A stretch of 64,000 bases of DNA, from the NCBI RefSeq assembly GCF_029023725.1, contig NZ_CP119075.1, forward strand, positions 4,087,501 through 4,151,500. Reading direction: 5' to 3'. A model generated the notes under the pieces. That model was given only the letters and a program-made list of their open reading frames with translations. It was not told where the DNA came from and did not search any database. The position numbers and the translations under genes are program-made. Source of the DNA: Synoicihabitans lomoniglobus (GTDB lineage Bacteria > Verrucomicrobiota > Verrucomicrobiia > Opitutales > Opitutaceae). Below, piece by piece: positions 17,413-24,269 of this stretch. Position 1 is the first letter of the stretch. Each line of letters opens with the position of its first letter.

Positions 17413-19215
17413 TTATTTCTTCTTACGGGCGATTTTCTTCTTGGGATTCCACGCCGAGGATTTCACGGGCTCGGTCGGGTTCACCACCGCACCGTCATCC
17501 TTGGTCGTCTTGTTGACGATGATCTGCTGGGCGATCGTGAAGAGCCCGTTGACCGTGGAGTAAAGCGCGAGGGCCGCGGCGAAGTTGTAACAGATCAACG
17601 TGAAGACGATCGGCATGAACTTCATCATCTGCGCCTGCGCATTGTCGGTTGTCGGCGTCGGCGTGAGTTTCATCTGGTAGATCATGGTCGCGCCCATGAG
17701 TAGCGGCATGATGTTGATCGGAAGGCCAAAGATGCGCGCCACCGTATCGGGAGCCGAAAGATCGGTCACCCAGAGGAAGCCCTGGAAACGCAGCTCGGCC
17801 GTGCCCTGCAACATGGCGAAGAACGCCACGAACAACGGCATCGTAATGAGAATCGGGATACAACCGCCCATGGGGTTGACCTTGTTCTCTTTGAAAATCT
17901 TGAGCGTCGCTTCATTGAGCTTCTGCGGCTGGTCCTTGAACTTTTCGCGCACCTCTTTCATCAGCGGCTGGAGCTTGGCCATCTTCTTGGCCGAGCGAGA
18001 AGCCGCCAGGGTGAAGGGCAAGGTGACGAGCTTGAGGAGCAGCGTCATGAGGATGATCGCCACGCCCCAGTTGCCGATCCAACGCTCGATCGTAACCATC
18101 GTAAGGTTGAGGATCGGGCCGACCACGCCGGAGAGGAAGATCTTCGAGAAAAAGTAAGGGGCAAACTGCATGACCTCCGACTGCTTGTTCTCGAAATCGC
18201 GCAGACGGTCGTATTCCTTCGGACCCACGTAGAGATCGCCGCCCAACGCCGCGACTTGGTCGCCGGCCACGGCGGGAACCGTGTAGTTGAGCACACCGGT
18301 GATGCCCTCGTTGGCGCGGGTGCTGCCCGGGAACGGTGGCAACTCCACGCGGCGCGTCGTCGTGCTGAATCCGGGCGTGTCGCCGGTGTAGACGCTCACG
18401 AAAAACTGGTTCTTCACGGCCGCCCACACCGCTTCGCCCCCCTTGGTGAGCGAGGACTTGGAGGCACCGTCCTTCAACCCGATGGCGGCCAGAAAACCGC
18501 CGCCTTTCAATTCGCCGGGTTTGGTCAGCGTTTCGTCTTCGCCGTCCCACGACATGACGTTGAGGAACTGGCCGTAATCATTGGGCGATACGAGGGACGA
18601 GGTGCCCAGGCTCAAGCCCGCGTTCATCGACGGAGAGCCTTTGCCGGACAAATCGCGCATCGCCGTATCATGGCGGATCAAATACGGATCGGAACCCTCC
18701 GCACCGGTGCCGAGGGAGTAGCGACGAGTGACCTCAAGGCGCCCTTCGAGAACCGCCCGGTAGACCACCTCCGAGTTGGTGGCACTAACGAGCTTGAATG
18801 CCGTCTTGGGACCGATGCCCGGCACGTTGGTGATGGCGAGGATCGGCTCGACACGCGGGTGATTGAAAACAAACGGCAGACTGGAATCGACGGCGTCGGT
18901 GTAATGCTTGAAGGCAACGTCACCAATGGCGCCGCCAAAGTTGGTGAAACTCACGCGCACGAAATCGTTTTCCAAGATCGTGAGGACTTCGTTGGCATTT
19001 TCACCCGCCAACGCGGCGAACTCCGCATCGGCCGGCGAGGACGTCATGGAGGACTCCGTCGGGGCCGCTTGATTCGTCGCCGTCGGCAACGGGGCCTGGA
19101 CCGGGACGACTTCGGGCGCGGGCGGGGCCGGCGGGGCGAAGCGCTGGCCATAGAAAAAGACGCCAAACGCCGCGACGAGCAGCAGGATGCCGATGACAGT
19201 ATTCTTTTTATCCAT
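17413..19215 (-). CDS. yidC: Membrane protein insertase YidC
   Basis: 600 residues, the size of Gram-negative YidC. An N-terminal helix (NTVIGILLLVAAFGVFFYG) is followed by a Pro/Ala linker and a large periplasmic beta-sandwich (about 75-345). The five-helix insertase core includes GNWGVAIILMTLLLKLVTLPF, the cytoplasmic hairpin KMAKLQPLMKEVREKFKDQP and the NPMGGCIPILITMP loop. The hydrophilic-groove Arg is expected in the LLLKLVTLPFTLAASRSAKK region. The C-terminal tail is basic (PKKKIARKKK), which supports ribosome contact. It inserts proteins into the inner membrane, alone or with SecYEG. It is the fourth gene of the rpmH block. Confidence 0.97.
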   Translation of the reverse strand: MDKKNTVIGILLLVAAFGVFFYGQRFAPPAPPAPEVVPVQAPLPTATNQAAPTESSMTSSPADAEFAALAGENANEVLTILENDFVRVSFTNFGGAIGDVAFKHYTDAVDSSLPFVFNHPRVEPILAITNVPGIGPKTAFKLVSATNSEVVYRAVLEGRLEVTRRYSLGTGAEGSDPYLIRHDTAMRDLSGKGSPSMNAGLSLGTSSLVSPNDYGQFLNVMSWDGEDETLTKPGELKGGGFLAAIGLKDGASKSSLTKGGEAVWAAVKNQFFVSVYTGDTPGFSTTTRRVELPPFPGSTRANEGITGVLNYTVPAVAGDQVAALGGDLYVGPKEYDRLRDFENKQSEVMQFAPYFFSKIFLSGVVGPILNLTMVTIERWIGNWGVAIILMTLLLKLVTLPFTLAASRSAKKMAKLQPLMKEVREKFKDQPQKLNEATLKIFKENKVNPMGGCIPILITMPLFVAFFAMLQGTAELRFQGFLWVTDLSAPDTVARIFGLPINIMPLLMGATMIYQMKLTPTPTTDNAQAQMMKFMPIVFTLICYNFAAALALYSTVNGLFTIAQQIIVNKTTKDDGAVVNPTEPVKSSAWNPKKKIARKKK

Positions 19216-19254
19216 GCAGAAAAGGGATCAACAAAACGAGGAGTGGCCGCCGGT

Positions 19255-19587
19255 TCAGCGGGCCGAAAGTGGGGGGCCCACGCGTTCGCACACCGGGCGC
19301 GTCGAACGGACGGGCGGCACCGGATCGAATCCGCCCGGGTGCAGCGGGGTGCATTTGAGTAAACGCCAAATCGCCAAGGCCGTGCCGCGCACCGCGCCAT
19401 GCGTGCGCACCGCGCCGGCCGCGTAATGCGAACAGGTCGGGTGAAAGCGGCAACCGCAGTTGGGTCCAAACACGATCGGCAACACCGGTGAGAGGGTCAG
19501 CTGATACAGACGGATGAGTCCCAGCAGCCCGCGCGCGGGCAGCGCGACGACGGTCTGGACGATTTTGGACTCAATTACAGCGGACAT
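19255..19587 (-). CDS. yidD: Membrane protein insertion efficiency factor YidD
   Basis: About 110 residues from the ATG at 19587, with the signature [14 protein letters not shown], the Cys-rich [13 protein letters not shown], and [15 protein letters not shown]. YidD is a small amphipathic inner-membrane-associated protein that helps YidC-dependent insertion. The ATG overlaps the rnpA stop (TGATG), the normal arrangement for this pair, so I prefer it to the upstream start at 19620. The stop lies 39 nt before yidC. Confidence 0.95.
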   Translation of the reverse strand: MSAVIESKIVQTVVALPARGLLGLIRLYQLTLSPVLPIVFGPNCGCRFHPTCSHYAAGAVRTHGAVRGTALAIWRLLKCTPLHPGGFDPVPPVRSTRPVCERVGPPLSAR

Positions 19588-19964
19588 CAGATGGAACGAG
19601 CGGGAAACAAATCCGCGCAAGCCTTCAGAAACTTCCGTTCGATCTCGGCATACTCAAGCCGATTGAGCGAACGCCGGGCTTGCAGAATCAAATCCATGTC
19701 CATCGGCACGAGGGACTGGTGGTGACGAAACACCTCTCGCAGCCGTCGTTTAGCGCGATTGCGAGCCACCGCGTTGCCCACAGCGGCTTTGGAAGCAACA
19801 AATCCCGCGCGGGGACCCGTCGGCGCGGGGGGCGTGCCTTCGCTCGGCGCAGGGCGGTGGGCCGCCCACAAAACAAAACCGCCGCAATGATAGCGGCGGC
19901 CTGAGGCGCGCACCTTGGCGAATTCCGCGGGCCGTCGCAGGTGCGATTCGGCTCGGAAGCGCAT
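19587..19964 (-). CDS. rnpA: Ribonuclease P protein component
   Basis: 125 residues, basic. The conserved RNR motif is seen in [19 protein letters not shown], preceded by [10 protein letters not shown] and followed by [18 protein letters not shown]. RnpA binds the catalytic M1 RNA and helps remove 5' leaders from tRNA precursors. A Pro-rich insertion ([14 protein letters not shown]) lengthens the loop before the third strand. It lies 34 nt after rpmH. Confidence 0.96.
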   Translation of the reverse strand: MRFRAESHLRRPAEFAKVRASGRRYHCGGFVLWAAHRPAPSEGTPPAPTGPRAGFVASKAAVGNAVARNRAKRRLREVFRHHQSLVPMDMDLILQARRSLNRLEYAEIERKFLKACADLFPARSI

Positions 19965-19998
19965 GGTGCTTCGTTAGTTAAATCGGCTGGCCGAAAAA

Positions 19999-20142
19999 TT
20001 AGCAAGCAGCCACGGTCAGACGCTTGCGGCCTTTGCGGCGGCGGGCGTTAATGACGGCGCGGCCACCGCGGGTGGCCATGCGGGCGCGGAAGCCAATCTT
20101 GCGAAAGCGCTTTTTGCGGTGTGGGCGGAAGGTCGGTTGCAT
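19999..20142 (-). CDS. rpmH: 50S ribosomal protein bL34
   Basis: A 47-residue gene I translated by hand: it starts [20 protein letters not shown], continues with [20 protein letters not shown] and ends RLTVAAC. This matches bL34 throughout, including the TxRPxxxKRxRxxGFRxRMxTxxGRxVlxxRRxKGRxxL pattern. It heads the conserved leftward block rpmH-rnpA-yidD-yidC. A perfect TTGACA at 20198-20193 could be the -35 element, although the matching -10 is weak (CACTTC). No dnaA gene lies upstream within the window. Confidence 0.97.
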   Translation of the reverse strand: MQPTFRPHRKKRFRKIGFRARMATRGGRAVINARRRKGRKRLTVAAC

Positions 20143-20239
20143 CGTTGTGAATCGTTAAAAGGGTCGACTGAAGTGCCGGACCACTCCGCCACTGTCAAGG
20201 CGCGTTTGACTCCAAAGTTTCAACGCGTGTGCTGGCGGC

Positions 20240-21610
20240 ATGCGAATCACCCCGTTTTCAGCTCTGCTCGGTGGACTTTTGGTCACGTCGTGCCCGGCGA
20301 CCGAACCGGATTCCCGTCTTGATCCGGACATCGAGTTCATGGTGCGACATATTTCACCCGCCCGCTTGAAAACCGACGTCTACACCCTCGCCGGGTTCCA
20401 CACCCGCCACACTTTGAGTGAAACGGAGAGCGATACGCGCGGCATCGGCGCGGCCCGACGGTGGATAAAGGCGGAATTCAAGAAAATTTCCGCCGACACC
20501 GGAGGCCGCCTGCAGGTCGCTTTTGATCGTTTCCAACAACCACCGACTCCGCCACGCCTCCCGGCCGGAGCCGAGATCGTCAACGTCGTGGCCACCCTGC
20601 CCGGCTCACAGCCGGAATCCGTCAACCGTATCTACGTGGTCAGCGGCCACTACGACTCGCGTTCGCTGGGCATCATGGACACCGCCACCTACGCCCCCGG
20701 GGCGAACGATGACGGCTCCGGCACCGTCGCCGTGCTTGAACTCGCCCGCGCCATGGCTGGACACACCTTCGACGCCACCATCGTCTTCATGGCCGTCGCC
20801 TCCGAGGAACAGGGTCTCAATGGCGCCCGCCACTGGGCCGATACCGCCAAAGCCGCCGACCGCCACATCGCCGGCATGTTCACCAACGACATCATCGGCA
20901 ACACGCTCGACGAAGACGGCAAACGCGATGCTTCCCACGTCCGCCTCTTCGCCAGCGGCGTGCCCACCGACAATCCCATGTCCGCCGAGGTGCTCGCGCA
21001 GATCCGCACCGGCGGCGAAAACGACTTCCCCACCCGCCAGCTCGCCCGCCACATCAAGGAAGTCGGCGAGCGCTACGTCGATGACTTCGAGGTCCGCATT
21101 GTCTACCGTCTTGACCGCTATCTCCGCGGGGGCGACCACGCGCCGTTCGTCGCCGCAGGTTACCCGGCCGTGCGCTTCACCGAGCCCAAGGAATACTTTG
21201 CCCATCAACATCAGGACGTGCGCGTCGAGGACGGCATCCAATTCGGCGACCTGCCCGAATTCGTCGATGCCGACTACGTCGCCCAAGTCGCCCGCGTCAA
21301 CGCCGCCGCCCTCGCCACCCTCGCCCGCGCCCCCGCCGCGCCCACCGGCGTGCAAATAGAAGCGGTCGCCCTGACCAACGATTCCACCCTGCGCTGGGAC
21401 CGTGGACCCGAGCCCGATCTCGCCGGCTACCGCATCGTTTGGCGCGAAACGACGTCCGCGTTCTGGGAGCATCACGCTTGGGCCGGCGATGTGACGCGCT
21501 TCACGATAGCGGATGTTTCCAAGGACAATGTCATCTTCGGTGTGCAAGCCGTCGATGTTGACGGCCACGCCAGCCCGGCCGTTTACCCGACACCATGGCG
21601 CGGGCGGTGA
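20240..21610 (+). CDS. M28-family zinc aminopeptidase lipoprotein with fibronectin-type tail
   Basis: 456 residues. The N terminus is a signal with a lipobox-like VTSC at residues 15-18, so it is probably a lipoprotein. The peptidase domain (about 60-370) shows the co-catalytic zinc ligands: VSGHYDSR, GANDDGSGT, the catalytic SEEQGLNG, the FTNDIIGN region and the late His in AHQHQDVR. GGDHAPFVAAGYPAVRF matches the M28 substrate loop. Residues 375-456 resemble a fibronectin type III fold (LRWDRGPEPDLAGYRIVWR). It likely cleaves N-terminal residues from peptides outside the cytoplasm. It starts 97 nt from rpmH, divergently. Confidence 0.9.
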   Translation: MRITPFSALLGGLLVTSCPATEPDSRLDPDIEFMVRHISPARLKTDVYTLAGFHTRHTLSETESDTRGIGAARRWIKAEFKKISADTGGRLQVAFDRFQQPPTPPRLPAGAEIVNVVATLPGSQPESVNRIYVVSGHYDSRSLGIMDTATYAPGANDDGSGTVAVLELARAMAGHTFDATIVFMAVASEEQGLNGARHWADTAKAADRHIAGMFTNDIIGNTLDEDGKRDASHVRLFASGVPTDNPMSAEVLAQIRTGGENDFPTRQLARHIKEVGERYVDDFEVRIVYRLDRYLRGGDHAPFVAAGYPAVRFTEPKEYFAHQHQDVRVEDGIQFGDLPEFVDADYVAQVARVNAAALATLARAPAAPTGVQIEAVALTNDSTLRWDRGPEPDLAGYRIVWRETTSAFWEHHAWAGDVTRFTIADVSKDNVIFGVQAVDVDGHASPAVYPTPWRGR

Positions 21611-21677
21611 ACGCTTGCGAACCACTTCAGACTTCTTACTTCGAACATCCTCCTTCTTACTCCGCCTCCCCTCTTAA

Positions 21678-22880
21678 ATGAACGACGCCGCGCTCGACGA
21701 ATTTGAAGCCGCCCACGCCGAACCCGGCGAGGTCGGGGTCGTCGTGCCGCAGGACTACGTCTCCGACGAGCCATTCACCTTCGACTGCGGGCGCACGATC
21801 CCGGGTTTCACCATCCGCTACGAAACCTATGGCCGCCTCAACGCCACCGGCACCAACGCGATTCTGGTGTGCCACGCACTGTCCGGTGATCACCACTGCG
21901 CCGGCATTCACCACCTCACCGATCGCAAAGTCGGCTGGTGGAACAACATCATCGGTCCCGGCAAGGCCCTCGACACCAACCATTATTTCGTCGCCTGCGC
22001 CAACGTCATTGGCGGCTGCCAGGGCTCGACCGGACCGCTCTCCACCGACCCCGAGACAGGACGGCCCTACGGCATCAATTTCCCCATTGTCACCATCAAC
22101 GACATGGTGCGCGCCCAGGAACGCTGGTTGCGCGCGCTTGGCGTGACCCAGCTCCACGCCGCCATGGGCGGCTCCATGGGCGGTATGCAAGTGCTGCAAT
22201 TTGGCATCACCTTCCCCGGTTTCGTCAAACGCATGATCGCGATGGCCACCACCGCCCGCGAAAGCGCGCAAGCCATCGCTTTCAACGAAGTCGGCCGCCA
22301 AGCCATCCTCCAGGACCCCGACTGGGCCGACGGCAACTACGCCACCGGCGGCGGCCCCAAAGTCGGCCTCGCGATCGCCCGCATGATGGCGCACATCACC
22401 TATCTCAGCGACGCCTCCATGGCGCGCAAGTTCGGCCGCCGCACCGTCGCCGAACGCCCCCGCTCGGGCGCAGCCGCCGCCACCGTGCCCACCGCCGGAG
22501 CAACCGACACCGAAAGCCACGCCTTTGACGCCCAATTCGAAGTCGAGAGCTACCTGCGATATCAGGGGAAAAGCTTCATCAACCGCTTCGACGCCAACTC
22601 CTATCTCTACATTACGCGCGCCCTCGACCAATTCGACCTCGCCGCAGGATCGGATTCGCTCGAAGCCGCCTTCGCCCCTCTGGAAGCCCGCAGCCTCGTA
22701 GTCGGATTCACCAGCGACTGGTTGTTCACGCCCGAACAAAATCGCGCCATCGCCATGGCTCTGCTGCGCGCCGGCAAAAACGCCAGCTACGCTGAACTCA
22801 CCACGGACCTCGGCCACGACTCGTTCCTGCTCGAATCCCCCCAACTCTACGACCTCGTCCGCGACTTTCTCACCAGTTGA
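21678..22880 (+). CDS. metX: Homoserine O-acetyltransferase (MetX)
   Basis: 400 residues of alpha/beta hydrolase type. The nucleophile is Ser166 in the elbow AAMGGSMGGMQVLQF. The family signatures are NAILVCHALSGDHHCAG, CANVIGGCQGSTGPLS and the late Asp (FTSDWLFTPEQN) and His (LGHDSFLLE) of the triad. The enzyme acylates homoserine as the first committed step of methionine synthesis; acetyl versus succinyl specificity is not settled by sequence alone. There is an Ala/Thr-rich insertion near residues 270-285. metW follows 37 nt downstream, the conserved pairing. Confidence 0.95.
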   Translation: MNDAALDEFEAAHAEPGEVGVVVPQDYVSDEPFTFDCGRTIPGFTIRYETYGRLNATGTNAILVCHALSGDHHCAGIHHLTDRKVGWWNNIIGPGKALDTNHYFVACANVIGGCQGSTGPLSTDPETGRPYGINFPIVTINDMVRAQERWLRALGVTQLHAAMGGSMGGMQVLQFGITFPGFVKRMIAMATTARESAQAIAFNEVGRQAILQDPDWADGNYATGGGPKVGLAIARMMAHITYLSDASMARKFGRRTVAERPRSGAAAATVPTAGATDTESHAFDAQFEVESYLRYQGKSFINRFDANSYLYITRALDQFDLAAGSDSLEAAFAPLEARSLVVGFTSDWLFTPEQNRAIAMALLRAGKNASYAELTTDLGHDSFLLESPQLYDLVRDFLTS

Positions 22881-22917
22881 ACCGCTGATTACTGACCCAC
22901 TCCATCTGAGTTAAACC

Positions 22918-23523
22918 GTGTCCCTTCGCTCTCACAAACGCACCGTTGATCTGCAAGTCATCACCGACTGGGTGACGACCTCCTCGCGCGTGCTCGATCT
23001 CGGCTGCGGCCGCGGCGTATTGCTGCAGGAGCTCGCCCAACAAAAGCGCACGCGTGGCATCGGCGTGGATCTCGAAGTCGATAAAATCTCCGCCTGCGTG
23101 AAGCGCGGACTCTCCGCCTACCAAGGCGACATGATGGCCTTCATGGAATCGTTCGACGACGGTCACTTCGATCACGTCATCTGTTCGCGAACCTTGGAAG
23201 AAGTCGACGAACCCGCCCGGGTCATCGCCGAAGCGCTGCGCGTCGGCCGCAGCTTCACGATCGGCTTTGCCAACCACGGTTTTTGGAAGAACCGCCTCGA
23301 CGCACTCTTCCTCGGCCGCAAACCGCGCAACGACGTTTATCAAACGAGCTGGGGCGAAAGCCGCCCGGCCAACCCGCTCACGATCGCGGACTTCGAGGAT
23401 TTTTGCCGCAACCACGGCTACCGCATCACCAAGCGGGTGCACTTGCGGGGCGATTGGAAAACCCCCAACCGCCTCTTCCCCAACCTCTGCGCCGGCTACG
23501 CCCTCTACGAGCTGACCCACTGA
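22918..23523 (+). CDS. metW: Methionine biosynthesis protein MetW
   Basis: 201 residues with a class I methyltransferase fold. The SAM-site glycine loop is VLDLGCGRGVLLQELA, followed by GVDLEVDKISACVKRGLSAYQGD and the FDHVICSRTLEEVDEP strand typical of MetW. The C-terminal half has FANHGFWKNRLDALFLGRKP. MetW works with MetX to give full acyltransferase activity in several bacteria. The start is GTG at 22918. It forms an operon with metX. Confidence 0.93.
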   Translation: MSLRSHKRTVDLQVITDWVTTSSRVLDLGCGRGVLLQELAQQKRTRGIGVDLEVDKISACVKRGLSAYQGDMMAFMESFDDGHFDHVICSRTLEEVDEPARVIAEALRVGRSFTIGFANHGFWKNRLDALFLGRKPRNDVYQTSWGESRPANPLTIADFEDFCRNHGYRITKRVHLRGDWKTPNRLFPNLCAGYALYELTH

Positions 23524-23557
23524 ACCAGAGGTCAGCAGGGTCCAAGAAATCACCACA

Positions 23558-23585
23558 AGCAGGAGCCACGCTCGCGCGCGATACC
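23558..23585. repeat. REP-family sequence, single copy
   Basis: AGGAGCCACGCTCGCGCGCGAT is closely similar to the AGGAGCGGGCTGGCGCGCGAT arm of the doublet at 42875-42897. This suggests a dispersed REP family in this genome. Confidence 0.5.
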
Positions 23586-23741
23586 CGCAGTGAGTGGTCA
23601 CGAATTGAAAAGTCATCCCGTGCCAATTCAACTCCTTCACGCGGCCTGACTCAATAGCCACCCGTCTTCGCCTCTTTTCAGTTTATACCGGAAAATTCGC
23701 GTTCATCGGCGAAACCTGCGAATGGTTTCCCATGACGAAAG

Positions 23742-23757
23742 CGCCTGCGAGCAGGCG
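23742..23757. repeat. REP-like perfect short hairpin
   Basis: CGCCTGC (23742-23748) and GCAGGCG (23751-23757) pair perfectly around GA. The flanking GGCCTAC resembles the GTAGG-type head of REP elements read on the other strand. Confidence 0.4.
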
Positions 23758-23864
23758 GCCTACACCGGGAGGCATGGTGGCGGAGGCCGCGCGAGAGCTC
23801 GGCGTTCCCAGGAGTCGGACGGCCGTAAACTTACATGCTCACCGGACTTCCCTTGATGGCTTGA

Positions 23865-23911
23865 TGTCGACATCCGACAATAATGGACTTGCTTGTTGTC
23901 GAATGCCGACA
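23865..23911. promoter_or_regulatory. Twin TGTCG-N5-CGACA operator and promoter of padR
   Basis: Two identical-arm inverted repeats, TGTCG-ACATC-CGACA (23865-23879) and TGTCG-AATGC-CGACA (23897-23911), have centres 32 bp apart, about three helical turns. The second lies between a possible -35 (TTGCTT, 23889-23894) and -10 (TATGAC, 23913-23918) with 18-bp spacing. The padR ATG is at 23928. A repressor bound here would block RNA polymerase, so negative autoregulation by PadR is the natural inference. Confidence 0.65.
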
Positions 23912-23927
23912 CTATGACGGAAGCACC

Positions 23928-24269
23928 ATGGCAAATCTTCGGAATGACCTGCTGCAAGGCACCCTCGACCTCTTGATTTTGCAGATCCTCTCCCATGCGA
24001 CGCTGCATGGCTGGGACATCGCCAAACGCATGGCCGTGCTCTCGCAGGACCGCCTCACTTTAAAACAAGGTTCACTCTACCCGGCGCTGCATCGCCTCGA
24101 AGCCAAGGGATGGATCGCGCCGGAATGGGGCGTCTCGGAGGCTGGCCGCAGTGCCAAATTCTACAAACTCACGCGCACCGGTCGCCGTCAGTTGGAAGCC
24201 GAGCGCGCTAATTGGGATGCATTCGTCGTCGCCATGGCCAGCGTGCTCAAAGCGGAGAAAGACGCCTAA
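23928..24269 (+). CDS. PadR family transcriptional repressor
   Basis: 113 residues with a winged-helix PadR domain. LLQGTLDLLILQILSH is the classic first helix, SQDRLTLKQGSLYPALHRLEAKGWIAPEWG carries the recognition helix and wing, and the C-terminal helix (RQLEAERANWDAFVVAMASV) dimerises. The frame runs upstream to 23883, but that extension covers the operator, so the ATG at 23928 is preferred. Its TAA overlaps the permease ATG by one base (TAATG). PadR genes directly before ADOP permeases are common in Acidobacteriota, where they are thought to control the transporter. Confidence 0.92.
   Translation: MANLRNDLLQGTLDLLILQILSHATLHGWDIAKRMAVLSQDRLTLKQGSLYPALHRLEAKGWIAPEWGVSEAGRSAKFYKLTRTGRRQLEAERANWDAFVVAMASVLKAEKDA

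Larger units (their letters stand above)
23524..23927. other. 404-bp intergenic region with REP-like hairpins and the PadR operator
   Basis: No coding sequence is supported here. It contains a single REP-family arm at 23558-23585, a perfect seven-base-pair hairpin at 23742-23757 and, at the right end, the paired inverted repeats in front of padR. The rest shows no recognisable feature. Confidence 0.6.
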
